A DNA stretch of 64,000 nt from Halanaerobium saccharolyticum subsp. saccharolyticum DSM 6643. Lineage in GTDB: Bacteria; Bacillota; Halanaerobiia; Halanaerobiales; Halanaerobiaceae. Position numbers and translations under genes: made by a program. The stretch is taken from contig NZ_CAUI01000005.1 of the NCBI RefSeq assembly GCF_000350165.1, positions 434,001 through 498,000 on the forward strand. The letters are read 5' to 3'. Below the pieces are notes generated by a model that was not told the origin of the DNA, searched no databases, and worked only from the letters and a program-made list of their open reading frames with translations. Positions 54,045 through 61,337 of the stretch are shown here, one piece after another (the first letter of the stretch is position 1; each line of letters opens with the position of its first letter).

Positions 54045-55133
54045 ATGGGAAAATATAAAATTATTGGTTGGGATATTGGTGGAGCCAATATCAAAGCTAC
54101 AAAAATAGTTTATAGTAAAAGACAAAATAAAATAGAATCAGTTTTATCAACCAGCAAATATTTTGCTATGTGGGATAAAAATCAAAATCCGTTAGAAGTT
54201 GTAGCAGAAATTTATCAAAATTTTAAGGAAGCAGATTATTTTGCTATTACAATGACTGCAGAATTAGCTGATAGATTTTCTACAAAAATTGAAGGAATCA
54301 ACTTTATAATTGATCTATTCAAAGATAATTTTGAGGATAAAAAAATTTATTTTTATAACAATCAAGCCGAATTTTTAAAAGCTGAAAAATTGAAAGATAA
54401 TATAGAAAAAAGTTTGAGTCTGGCTGCAGCAAATTGGACTGCCTCTGCGTCTTTTTTAGCAGAATTTAAAAAAGATTTTATTTTATTTGATATGGGCAGC
54501 AGTACTATTGACTTAATTCCAGTTATAAATAATAAAATTGCAGCTCTAGGTACAACTGATGTAGAAAGATTAAAACAGGGAGAGCTGATATACCATGGTT
54601 TTTTAAGAAGTAATTTAAGCAATTTAAGCAGCAAGCTACCGTATCAAGGTCAGATGATAGATGTTATTAATGAGTATTTTGCAGCTACTGCTGATCTACA
54701 TTTGCTTAAAGATATTATAACTTCAGCAGAATATACTATTAGACCAGCAGATGGTGGTCTAAAAAGTAAAATGGCAGCTGCTTCTAGGATTGCAAGAATG
54801 ATCAGTCTTGATCTTAACTCAATTACCGACAGTCAGCTTAATTTAATTATTGACTACATTTATAATCAAGAAATTTCATTAATCTATAATAAATTACTGC
54901 AGCTCTATTCAAGAGCATCTCTTAATTTGCAAATCCCCTTATTAATTAATAGTGAAGCTGCTCATTTTAAAAATGATTTAAAGATGAGAAGCAATTTTAA
55001 ATTTTTAGAACTGGCAAAGCTGATTCCAGTTCTTGATAATAATATTTTAACTACTACCTCAATCGCATCTTTATTATTAAAAAAGATTATTGGAAAAGAT
55101 TTAGTGAAGGTAGTGAGGTTAAATGATGAGTAA
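54045..55133 (+). CDS. mfnF: H4MPT-linked C1 pathway hydantoinase-like protein, MfnF candidate
   Basis: 362 residues from ATG 54045 (SD TGAGGT). Actin-like ATPase motifs at the start, IGWDIGGANIKATKI, then MTAELADRFSTK, FILFDMGSSTIDLIPV and GTTDVERLKQGEL, match the hydantoinase/oxoprolinase-like family annotated as H4MPT-linked C1 transfer protein (TIGR03123). I think it corresponds to the MfnF step that joins the furan moiety to gamma-glutamyl tyramine, but that link is from memory. It overlaps the MfnE-like kinase gene. Confidence 0.75.
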   Translation: MGKYKIIGWDIGGANIKATKIVYSKRQNKIESVLSTSKYFAMWDKNQNPLEVVAEIYQNFKEADYFAITMTAELADRFSTKIEGINFIIDLFKDNFEDKKIYFYNNQAEFLKAEKLKDNIEKSLSLAAANWTASASFLAEFKKDFILFDMGSSTIDLIPVINNKIAALGTTDVERLKQGELIYHGFLRSNLSNLSSKLPYQGQMIDVINEYFAATADLHLLKDIITSAEYTIRPADGGLKSKMAAASRIARMISLDLNSITDSQLNLIIDYIYNQEISLIYNKLLQLYSRASLNLQIPLLINSEAAHFKNDLKMRSNFKFLELAKLIPVLDNNILTTTSIASLLLKKIIGKDLVKVVRLNDE

Positions 55134-55788
55134 TTTAACAGTATTAAAAATTGGGGGTAGTTTTATTAATCAGCAAAATTTAAAGGAATTAAAAATAATT
55201 ATAAAGGCTATAAAAACCACTAACAAGCATAAATTAATAATTGTAACTGGTGGAGGTCAAGCTGCAGACTTTGTTCGAGGCTATGATAAAAAAGTACAAT
55301 TAAAGGCCAGCAGTTCACATTTTGCAGCAGTTGCAGCTATGGAATTAAATGCCTATATGATTTCAGATTTTTTTGATGATTTTTCTTTTTTTTCAACAGA
55401 ATTTGTTTTTAGCAAAAAAATAAATGTTTTTTTAGGTTTGGATTATTACAGAGAAATTGACCCACTTCCACATTCCTGGAATGTTAGCTCTGATAGTATT
55501 GCTTTAGAGCTAAGTCAGAGATTAAAAGCAGATAACTTATTTTTAATTAAACAGAGAACAATGAAAAATAATTTGGAAATAAAAAGTCAATCTGCAGCCG
55601 ATAATAAACTTATAGATAGCTATTTCCCAAAACTTTATCAAGAGTTAGATGGTAAACTAAAAACTCTTATTATCAATACTAAATCAATAAAAAATCTAAA
55701 GATATTAATCGAAAACACTGAAGCTGAAATCTTAAATAAAGCTTTAAATTTAAAAAGAGAAAATTTTGATTTAAATATCTTAGAATAA
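55126..55788 (+). CDS. mfnE: Amino-acid-kinase family protein, MfnE-like
   Basis: 220 residues; ATG 55126 (or 55123) just after GTGAGGT. Amino acid kinase motifs: VLKIGGSFI, LIIVTGGGQAADFVR, and HSWNVSSDSIALELSQRLKAD. MfnE phosphorylates aminomethylfuran methyl phosphate to the diphosphate, and family members sit in H4MPT clusters. UMP-kinase-like or isopentenyl-phosphate-kinase-like roles are less likely given the neighbours mfnB and mfnF. The reading is shorter than archaeal relatives by perhaps 20 residues. Confidence 0.78.
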   Translation: MSNLTVLKIGGSFINQQNLKELKIIIKAIKTTNKHKLIIVTGGGQAADFVRGYDKKVQLKASSSHFAAVAAMELNAYMISDFFDDFSFFSTEFVFSKKINVFLGLDYYREIDPLPHSWNVSSDSIALELSQRLKADNLFLIKQRTMKNNLEIKSQSAADNKLIDSYFPKLYQELDGKLKTLIINTKSIKNLKILIENTEAEILNKALNLKRENFDLNILE

Positions 55789-55850
55789 AAGCTAAAGCAT
55801 TTTTAAATAACTTAAATTTTAGTAAAAAAATTAATTACTGAGGTGTAAAT

Positions 55851-56864
55851 ATGGCGAACTATGATAAAATTGATGCCTTATTAATTGGTCTTGCTCTCGG
55901 GGATGCTCATGGAATGCCTTTTGAAATGTTAAACAGAGAAGATGTAAAAAAACATAAAGAAAACACTAATTTTAATTTGACTGAAAACTTTTTTGTGGAT
56001 ATTCCAGATTTTCATTTTTTAAAACGTGATTTAAAAAAAGCTGAAGTAACAGATGATACAATACTGGCTGTTCATTTGGGTGAATATTTGTTAGAAAACA
56101 AGGGTGAAATTAATAAAGAAGATTATTTCAGCCATTTAGCAGAATTTATTAATGATCAGAAATTAATTACAAAAGGAGTAATCGGGCCCAGTACTGGTAG
56201 AGCTGCTAGCAAAATCAGGCGTAATGAGAAATTTACAGTTTCAGAAAGAGCAGGCTTTTCAAATGGGTTGGCTGTTAAATCAGCAGTTTTAGCATATATT
56301 TTATCTTTAAAAGATAAAAAGTCAAATTTAGAAAAAATTAAAGAATTAGCTTATTATTCTCACTTTACAGATACAGCTATTGCAGCTGCAGCTGGTATTT
56401 ATGCTGCTCTTGCTGAAGCACTTGCAGGTAGTAATCTTGATCAAATATTTGCTTCAGTATTTAGCTATATGGAAGCTGGAGAAAAATATGGACTCCAGAC
56501 ATTTCAACCTTCGAGTTATAAAAGAACAAAATTTTTACTTGAATATATAGATACTTTAACTAAAAATGAATGTTTAGATTTTATTGCCGATGTGATGGGA
56601 ACTGGTATTAATAGTTACGAATCAGTACCAGCTGCATTTGCTATTTTCAAACTTTATCCAGAAGATGCTGCTAAAGCTTTTGCAGCAGCAGTTGATATTG
56701 GAGGAGATACAGATTCTACAGCAGCACTTGTTGGTGCTTTAGTTGGAGCTCATAATGGTCTAGCAATCTTTGAAGATAAATGGATTGAAGAACTTGAGCA
56801 AGTTAATTCAATGTCTTTAAAAGAATTAGGAAGATCTCTTGTTGCTTTAAGAGAAAATAAATAG
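55851..56864 (+). CDS. ADP-ribosylglycohydrolase family protein
   Basis: 337 residues. Family motifs with the di-Mg site are intact: GLALGDAHGMPFEM, EVTDDTILAVHLGEYL, HFTDTAIAAAAGIYAALAE and DIGGDTDSTAALVGALVGAHNG. Such enzymes remove ADP-ribose from proteins or small molecules (for example DraG). None of the known C1 pathway steps needs one. It is between mfnE and folP with its own SD (GAGGTG), so it may act on ribosylated intermediates or regulate an enzyme; both are guesses. Confidence 0.85.
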   Translation: MANYDKIDALLIGLALGDAHGMPFEMLNREDVKKHKENTNFNLTENFFVDIPDFHFLKRDLKKAEVTDDTILAVHLGEYLLENKGEINKEDYFSHLAEFINDQKLITKGVIGPSTGRAASKIRRNEKFTVSERAGFSNGLAVKSAVLAYILSLKDKKSNLEKIKELAYYSHFTDTAIAAAAGIYAALAEALAGSNLDQIFASVFSYMEAGEKYGLQTFQPSSYKRTKFLLEYIDTLTKNECLDFIADVMGTGINSYESVPAAFAIFKLYPEDAAKAFAAAVDIGGDTDSTAALVGALVGAHNGLAIFEDKWIEELEQVNSMSLKELGRSLVALRENK

Positions 56865-56878
56865 GTGAGGTGCTCAAG

Positions 56879-57742
56879 ATGACAGAAAATAATAAAATAA
56901 TTAAAACAAATCGTGGTAATTTAGATTACAGCAGTAAAACATTAATTATGGGGATTTTAAACATAACCCCGGACTCTTTTTCAGATGGTGGTAAATATAA
57001 TGATTTAGAATCGGCGCTTATCAGAGCAAAAAAAATGGAGAATGCTGGTGCTGACATTATAGATATTGGAGCAGAATCTAGCAGACCATATTCTGACAGA
57101 ATATCTGCTGAAGAAGAGAAAATGAGGCTGCTTCCGGTTTTAAAAGAAGTCTTAAAGGTGACAACTGTACCCATTTCTATTGATAGCTATAAAAGTTCAG
57201 TAGTTAGAGCAGCTCTTAAAGAAGGAGCATCTATAGTTAATGATATAAGTGGTCTTCGTTTTGATGCGAAAATGGCTGAAACAGCAGCTGAATTCTCGGC
57301 ACCAGTAATTATTATGCATATTCAGGGAAGACCAGAAACCATGCAGGATAATCCAAGTTATCAAAATTTAATTTTTGAAATTAAAGAATATCTTTGGGAT
57401 GGTATAAAAATAGCTAAGGAAGCGGGAATAGCAGATGATTCAATAATTATTGATCCAGGAATTGGATTTGGCAAAGAACAGCTCCATAATCTTCAAATTT
57501 TAAATAGACTTGAGAGCTTTAAAGAATTAAATTATCCAATTTTAATTGGAACTTCCCGTAAATCTTTAATTAACTATGTAAATAAGAATGAAGTTAATGA
57601 AAGATTGTTTGGTACTGCTGCAACTGTTTCTACTTCTATAATAAAGGGAGCAAATATTGTTCGTATTCACGATGTTGCTGAAATTAAAAAAGTGGCTGTT
57701 ATGACAGATGCCGTTAAGTGGGAGGGTAAACATGGAAAGTAG
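56879..57742 (+). CDS. folP: Dihydropteroate synthase
   Basis: 287 residues from ATG 56879 (SD AGGTGAGG). MGILNITPDSFSDGG, IDIGAESSRP, ISIDSYKSSV, IVNDISGL, IIMHIQGRPETMQ, IIDPGIGFGK, LIGTSRKS and RIHDV are all in place, so it is a standard bacterial DHPS (7,8-dihydropterin diphosphate plus pABA). It begins a folP-folB-folK group, so folate genes are embedded at the end of the H4MPT cluster. The end overlaps folB. Confidence 0.95.
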   Translation: MTENNKIIKTNRGNLDYSSKTLIMGILNITPDSFSDGGKYNDLESALIRAKKMENAGADIIDIGAESSRPYSDRISAEEEKMRLLPVLKEVLKVTTVPISIDSYKSSVVRAALKEGASIVNDISGLRFDAKMAETAAEFSAPVIIMHIQGRPETMQDNPSYQNLIFEIKEYLWDGIKIAKEAGIADDSIIIDPGIGFGKEQLHNLQILNRLESFKELNYPILIGTSRKSLINYVNKNEVNERLFGTAATVSTSIIKGANIVRIHDVAEIKKVAVMTDAVKWEGKHGK

Positions 57743-58112
57743 AGATCTTATTGCCTTAAATCAAATGGTTTTTTATGCCTATCACGGGGTATATGATTCC
57801 GAAAAAGAGTTGGGACAAAGATTCATTATAAATTTTAAGGCAGAACTTGATTATGAGCAAGCTGCAGTAAATGATGATCTAGAGCAGACTGTTAATTATG
57901 GTGAAGTATATATAAAAATTGAAGAGATTTTTAAAGCTAAAAAATATAATCTTTTAGAAAGCGCTGCTTATAATATTATAAAAGGATTATTTATTAATTT
58001 CCCCAGCTTAGAATTTATAGAAATAGAGATAAAAAAACCAGCGGTGCCAATTGAAGGAGTTTTAGCTGATGCAGCTATCAAAATGAGCAGAAAAAGAACT
58101 GAGGTAATATAA
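57732..58112 (+). CDS. folB: Dihydroneopterin aldolase
   Basis: 126 residues from ATG 57732 (SD GGAGGG; the earlier start at 57708 lies in folP). FYAYHGVYDSEKELGQRF carries the catalytic Tyr/Glu context, NYGEVYIKIEEIF and the KPAVPIEG segment follow. FolB cleaves dihydroneopterin to 6-hydroxymethyl-dihydropterin for folate, and could equally provide the pterin for methanopterin. FolK starts immediately after the stop. Confidence 0.92.
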   Translation: MESRDLIALNQMVFYAYHGVYDSEKELGQRFIINFKAELDYEQAAVNDDLEQTVNYGEVYIKIEEIFKAKKYNLLESAAYNIIKGLFINFPSLEFIEIEIKKPAVPIEGVLADAAIKMSRKRTEVI

Positions 58113-58628
58113 ATGAAATCTGTATACTTAGGTCTTGGTTCAAATATAGAGCCTAAAGTAGAATATTTAAAAAAAGCAGTTGAAAAGTTAGCTGCAGAGC
58201 CTGAAATAATTCTCGAAAAAACTTCATCTTTATATTTAACAAAGGCTTATGGTTATCAAGATCAGGCTGATTTCATTAATGCTGTAGTTTATCTTAAAAC
58301 CTCATTAACTCCAGAAAAACTTTTAAAAACTGTGTTAAAAATTGAAAGTGATTTAGGGCGGGTTAGAAACCAAAAATGGGGGCCAAGAACTATTGATATA
58401 GATATTTTATTTTACAATAAATTAGAATATCAGAGTCAAGATTTAATAATCCCTCATCCGGAAATAAAGAAAAGAGCTTTTGTTCTGATACCGTTAATAG
58501 AAGTAGCAGCAGACAAACTTTTTATTGAAGATGTTAGTATTAAAAAATGGCTGCAGAAATTAGATTACGATCAAGATGAAATTAAATTTTACGATGAATT
58601 TCCAAATATTAATTCAAATAAAAAGTAA
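58113..58628 (+). CDS. folK: 2-amino-4-hydroxy-6-hydroxymethyldihydropteridine pyrophosphokinase
   Basis: 171 residues. LGLGSNIEPKVEYLKKAVEKL, FINAVVYLKT, LGRVRNQKWGPRTIDIDILFYN and IPHPEIKKRAFVLIPL are the HPPK signatures. It activates hydroxymethyl-dihydropterin with ATP for FolP. The gene directly abuts folB. Its 3' end overlaps the convergent minus-strand gene by 20 bases, so the two transcripts run into each other. Confidence 0.94.
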   Translation: MKSVYLGLGSNIEPKVEYLKKAVEKLAAEPEIILEKTSSLYLTKAYGYQDQADFINAVVYLKTSLTPEKLLKTVLKIESDLGRVRNQKWGPRTIDIDILFYNKLEYQSQDLIIPHPEIKKRAFVLIPLIEVAADKLFIEDVSIKKWLQKLDYDQDEIKFYDEFPNINSNKK

Positions 58629-59604
58629 ATTTCATTTTAGAGAGAGCCTCAGGATCTAGCTGCTTTTTATTTTTGGCTAAATCTAGAATTATTTTTGCAG
58701 GATTAGATATTTTTGCTAGTCCAATATAAGAAGAGGTTATCCTGGGGTTAATTTCAAGCAGATAAACTCCTTTTTCATTATATATAAAGTCTATTCCAAA
58801 ATAGCCAGTTAAATTGGGATATTTTTGTTTTATTAATTTTGCAAGCTGATTTAATTTATTTTTCTCTGAAAATTTATAATTTATAGTAGAGCCTAAATAA
58901 GAAAAATTATCTGGATTTATTAGTTGTTTATTAAAACTTAGAATCTGTAATTTTTTTGAATTAGCTGCAATCGATAAACTCCCAGAAACTCCATTTATTA
59001 TTTTCTGGATGATCTGACCTTTATAATCTTCAATACTTAAATTTTTAAATTCTTTTTTTGACTTAATAATTTCAAGTTCAGAGCCGGCACTATATTTGGC
59101 TTTAATAACTGCTGGAAAAAAGTCTCTATCTAAATTAAGATCATTTCTCCCAATTAAATAGCTTTCAGCTAACTTGATAGAAGTGTTTTTGAAATTATTA
59201 TAAAGCAGCCATTTGTCGGCTGCTTTTTTTATGCATTCTGAACTACAGCCTAAATTATTAAGATTTTTAGTTTCCATAATTTTAGTTATTTGATAGAGAA
59301 GATTATTTGTTTCTGGGGCAATGATTAAAAAATAATCACAATTATTTAGATCTAGATTTATAAGTTTTTCAAAGTATGAACTCTGACTCTTGTTACTTGA
59401 AACAATAAAATCAACATTCTTAAAATTATTATCAACTAAACTTATATTATTCTGGTTAACATAAATAGACAGCTTAAGATTTTCAATTTTGGCAAAGGAT
59501 TTAATTAGAGAAGTAAGTATTTGCTTTCCTTCTTTATAAAAAGATTCCTTAAAATTCCTATCTTTTTTTTGACTTAAAAAATATTCTAAAATAAAAATAC
59601 GCAT
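58609..59604 (-). CDS. mfnD: ATP-grasp ligase, tyramine-glutamate ligase (MfnD)-like
   Basis: 331 residues, the only minus-strand gene of the window. MRIFILEYFLSQ opening, FKESFYKEGKQILTSL, NNLLYQITKIMETKNLNNLGCS, ECIKKAADKWLLY, AVIKAKYSAGSELE, GYFGIDFIYNEKGVYLLEINPRITSSYIGLAK (split here) fit archaeal-type ATP-grasp MfnD, which ligates tyramine and glutamate for methanofuran. It converges with folK. MfnA (tyrosine decarboxylase) and MfnC (aminotransferase) are not in the window. Confidence 0.72.
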   Translation of the reverse strand: MRIFILEYFLSQKKDRNFKESFYKEGKQILTSLIKSFAKIENLKLSIYVNQNNISLVDNNFKNVDFIVSSNKSQSSYFEKLINLDLNNCDYFLIIAPETNNLLYQITKIMETKNLNNLGCSSECIKKAADKWLLYNNFKNTSIKLAESYLIGRNDLNLDRDFFPAVIKAKYSAGSELEIIKSKKEFKNLSIEDYKGQIIQKIINGVSGSLSIAANSKKLQILSFNKQLINPDNFSYLGSTINYKFSEKNKLNQLAKLIKQKYPNLTGYFGIDFIYNEKGVYLLEINPRITSSYIGLAKISNPAKIILDLAKNKKQLDPEALSKMKFTFYLN

Positions 59605-59813
59605 TATTTTAATTCACCACTTTTTAATTGTTGAAAAAAATATTATAATAATAGTAGGCTCTAATAATAGAGGATTCTAAAAGTTAATTGTTTAATAATC
59701 CTAAATTAATTTTATCATAGTTCTTTATTACAAAAAACCAAAAATCACAATAATTCAAAAAAATATTTTTTTAGTATTTTTCAAAATAATTTTACTATTA
59801 ATTTTATTATAAA

Positions 59814-59862
59814 AAAAGGTTTTAGCCAATAATTATTTAATATATAATATATAAAGCCTTTT
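59814..59862 (+). promoter_or_regulatory. Inverted repeat around a -10-like box before rpoN
   Basis: AAAAGGTTTTA (59814-59824) and TAAAGCCTTTT (59852-59862) are inverted copies (one G-T pair) enclosing TATAAT at 59843-59848. It may be the rpoN promoter with an operator. The -35 is weak. The rest of 59605-59889 is AT-rich without a gene. Confidence 0.35.
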
Positions 59863-59889
59863 ATCTAGGCGATTAAAGGAGAGTATTTT

Positions 59890-60987
59890 ATGAAGTTAGA
59901 TCTTAATTTAAATATCGAGCAAAAGCAAGAGTTGGTAATGACTACTCAACTGCAGATGTCTATAGAAATTCTTCAATATAGCAGTCTGGAATTAAAAGAT
60001 TATATAGAAGAAGAAATGAAAGAAAATCCTTTACTCGACATGCTGGAGTCACAAAGGGATATGAATTATAGAGAATCAACTTTTAATTCTGTTAGAAAAA
60101 ACGATATAGAATATGAGAACTTTGTTGCTTATCAGCCTGACTTTTGTGAACACTTAGAAAATCAACTTTTTGAAGTGTTGAGCAATGAAGAAATTGAACT
60201 AGGAAAATTTATTGTAGGTAGTTTAAATGAAAGTGGAGAATTAACTACAGATATAGAAACAATTACTGATATTTTTAGTCAACAGGGTTTTAATCAATCC
60301 GAAATAGAAGCTGTATATCAAAAAATAAAAAAATTAGATATTAATTATGATAGTAGTTTTGCATCCTGTAAAGCAGAATATATTGATCCTGATTTAATAG
60401 TTAAAAAAGAAGATGGAGAATTTTATATAGAAGAAAAAAATACTGCTTATCCTACTGTTACTATAAGTTCATATTATTATAATTTACTCAAAAACCAGGA
60501 TGACGATAAAATTAGTGATTATTTAAAAGAAAAATATCAATCTGCTATCTGGCTAATTAAAAGCATTGAACAGCGAAAGAATACTATCAGAAAAATTGCT
60601 AAAGCTATTTTAAAAAAACAAATTGATTTTTTTGAAAATGGTTTAAAAGATTTAAAAATATTAACAATGGAAGAAGTTGCTGAGGAAATTGAAATGCATG
60701 AATCAACAGTTAGTCGGGCAACAACTGCTAAATATATACAGACTCCTCATGGAGTTTTTAGTTTGAAATTCTTCTTTAATAGTGGAATTGATGGAGTTTC
60801 TTCTGTAAGTATTAAAGCAATGTTGAGTGAAGAAATTGAAGCTGAAGACAAATCTCATCCGCTTAGCGATAGTAAACTTGCACAATTATTTGTTGACAAA
60901 TATGGCTTAGATATTTCGCGAAGAACAGTTGCTAAATACAGAAAATCTTTAGGTATTAAAAGTTCACGGCAGCGAAAAAAGAAATAA
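59890..60987 (+). CDS. rpoN: RNA polymerase sigma-54 factor, short form
   Basis: 365 residues. Region I (about 1-50) is typical: ELVMTTQLQMSIEILQYSSLELKDYIEEEMKENPLLDML, split here. The C-terminal DNA-binding half is good: TMEEVAEEIEMHESTVSRA, TPHGVFSLKFFF and the RpoN box ISRRTVAKYRKSLGI. The central core-binding region is shortened: after KKLDINYDSS (about residue 150) the usual LDPxGVGARDLxECLxxQL and following helices are missing, and the sequence jumps to AEYIDPDLIV (about 166). It is 70-100 residues shorter than usual. Adjacent to the C1 block. Confidence 0.9.
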   Translation: MKLDLNLNIEQKQELVMTTQLQMSIEILQYSSLELKDYIEEEMKENPLLDMLESQRDMNYRESTFNSVRKNDIEYENFVAYQPDFCEHLENQLFEVLSNEEIELGKFIVGSLNESGELTTDIETITDIFSQQGFNQSEIEAVYQKIKKLDINYDSSFASCKAEYIDPDLIVKKEDGEFYIEEKNTAYPTVTISSYYYNLLKNQDDDKISDYLKEKYQSAIWLIKSIEQRKNTIRKIAKAILKKQIDFFENGLKDLKILTMEEVAEEIEMHESTVSRATTAKYIQTPHGVFSLKFFFNSGIDGVSSVSIKAMLSEEIEAEDKSHPLSDSKLAQLFVDKYGLDISRRTVAKYRKSLGIKSSRQRKKK

Positions 60988-61017
60988 AAACGGGAAGATT
61001 TAATTTATATTTCTTTC

Positions 61018-61046
61018 TTGACAAGATTATAAATTTATGTTAGAGT
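61018..61046 (+). promoter_or_regulatory. Sigma-A promoter of the met operon
   Basis: TTGACA at 61018-61023, 17-base spacer, TAGAGT at 61041-61046 preceded by TGT (extended -10). The SAM riboswitch starts about 18 bases after the -10. Confidence 0.7.
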
Positions 61047-61064
61047 TATAAAAAAATAATAAAA

Positions 61065-61164
61065 CTTATCCAGAGCGGTGGAGGGACTGGCCCTTTGAAG
61101 CCCAGCAACCAGCAGTTAAATCTGTCCGGTGCTAATTCCAGCAGGAAGATTCCTGATAGATAAG
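61065..61164 (+). promoter_or_regulatory. SAM-I (S-box) riboswitch
   Basis: All S-box elements appear in order: CTTATC, AGAGCGGTGGAGGGACTGG, CCCTTTGAAGCCCAGCAACC split here, GGTGCTAATTCC and closing GATAAG. The P1 arms CTTATC (61065-61070) and GATAAG (61159-61164) pair exactly. With SAM bound the following terminator should form and repress metY and metA. Confidence 0.97.
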
Positions 61165-61178
61165 GAGCAAATATATTA

Positions 61179-61215
61179 CCCACTCCTATATTTACTTAGG
61201 AAGTGGGATTTTTTT
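61179..61215 (+). terminator. Riboswitch expression-platform terminator
   Basis: CCCACTCCTA (61179-61188) pairs with TAGG and AGTGGG (61197-61207, one bulge), then A and seven T. The alternative antiterminator would use the P1 arm. Confidence 0.9.
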
Positions 61216-61337
61216 ATTTGTTATTAATTTTTATTTTATATTTAAAAGATTTTTTGACAATACGAAGAAGAGAAGCAGAGCAGAAATATTATTTTAAAAT
61301 TTAAATTTGAGTAGCGAAAATTTGAGGAGGAAATTTA

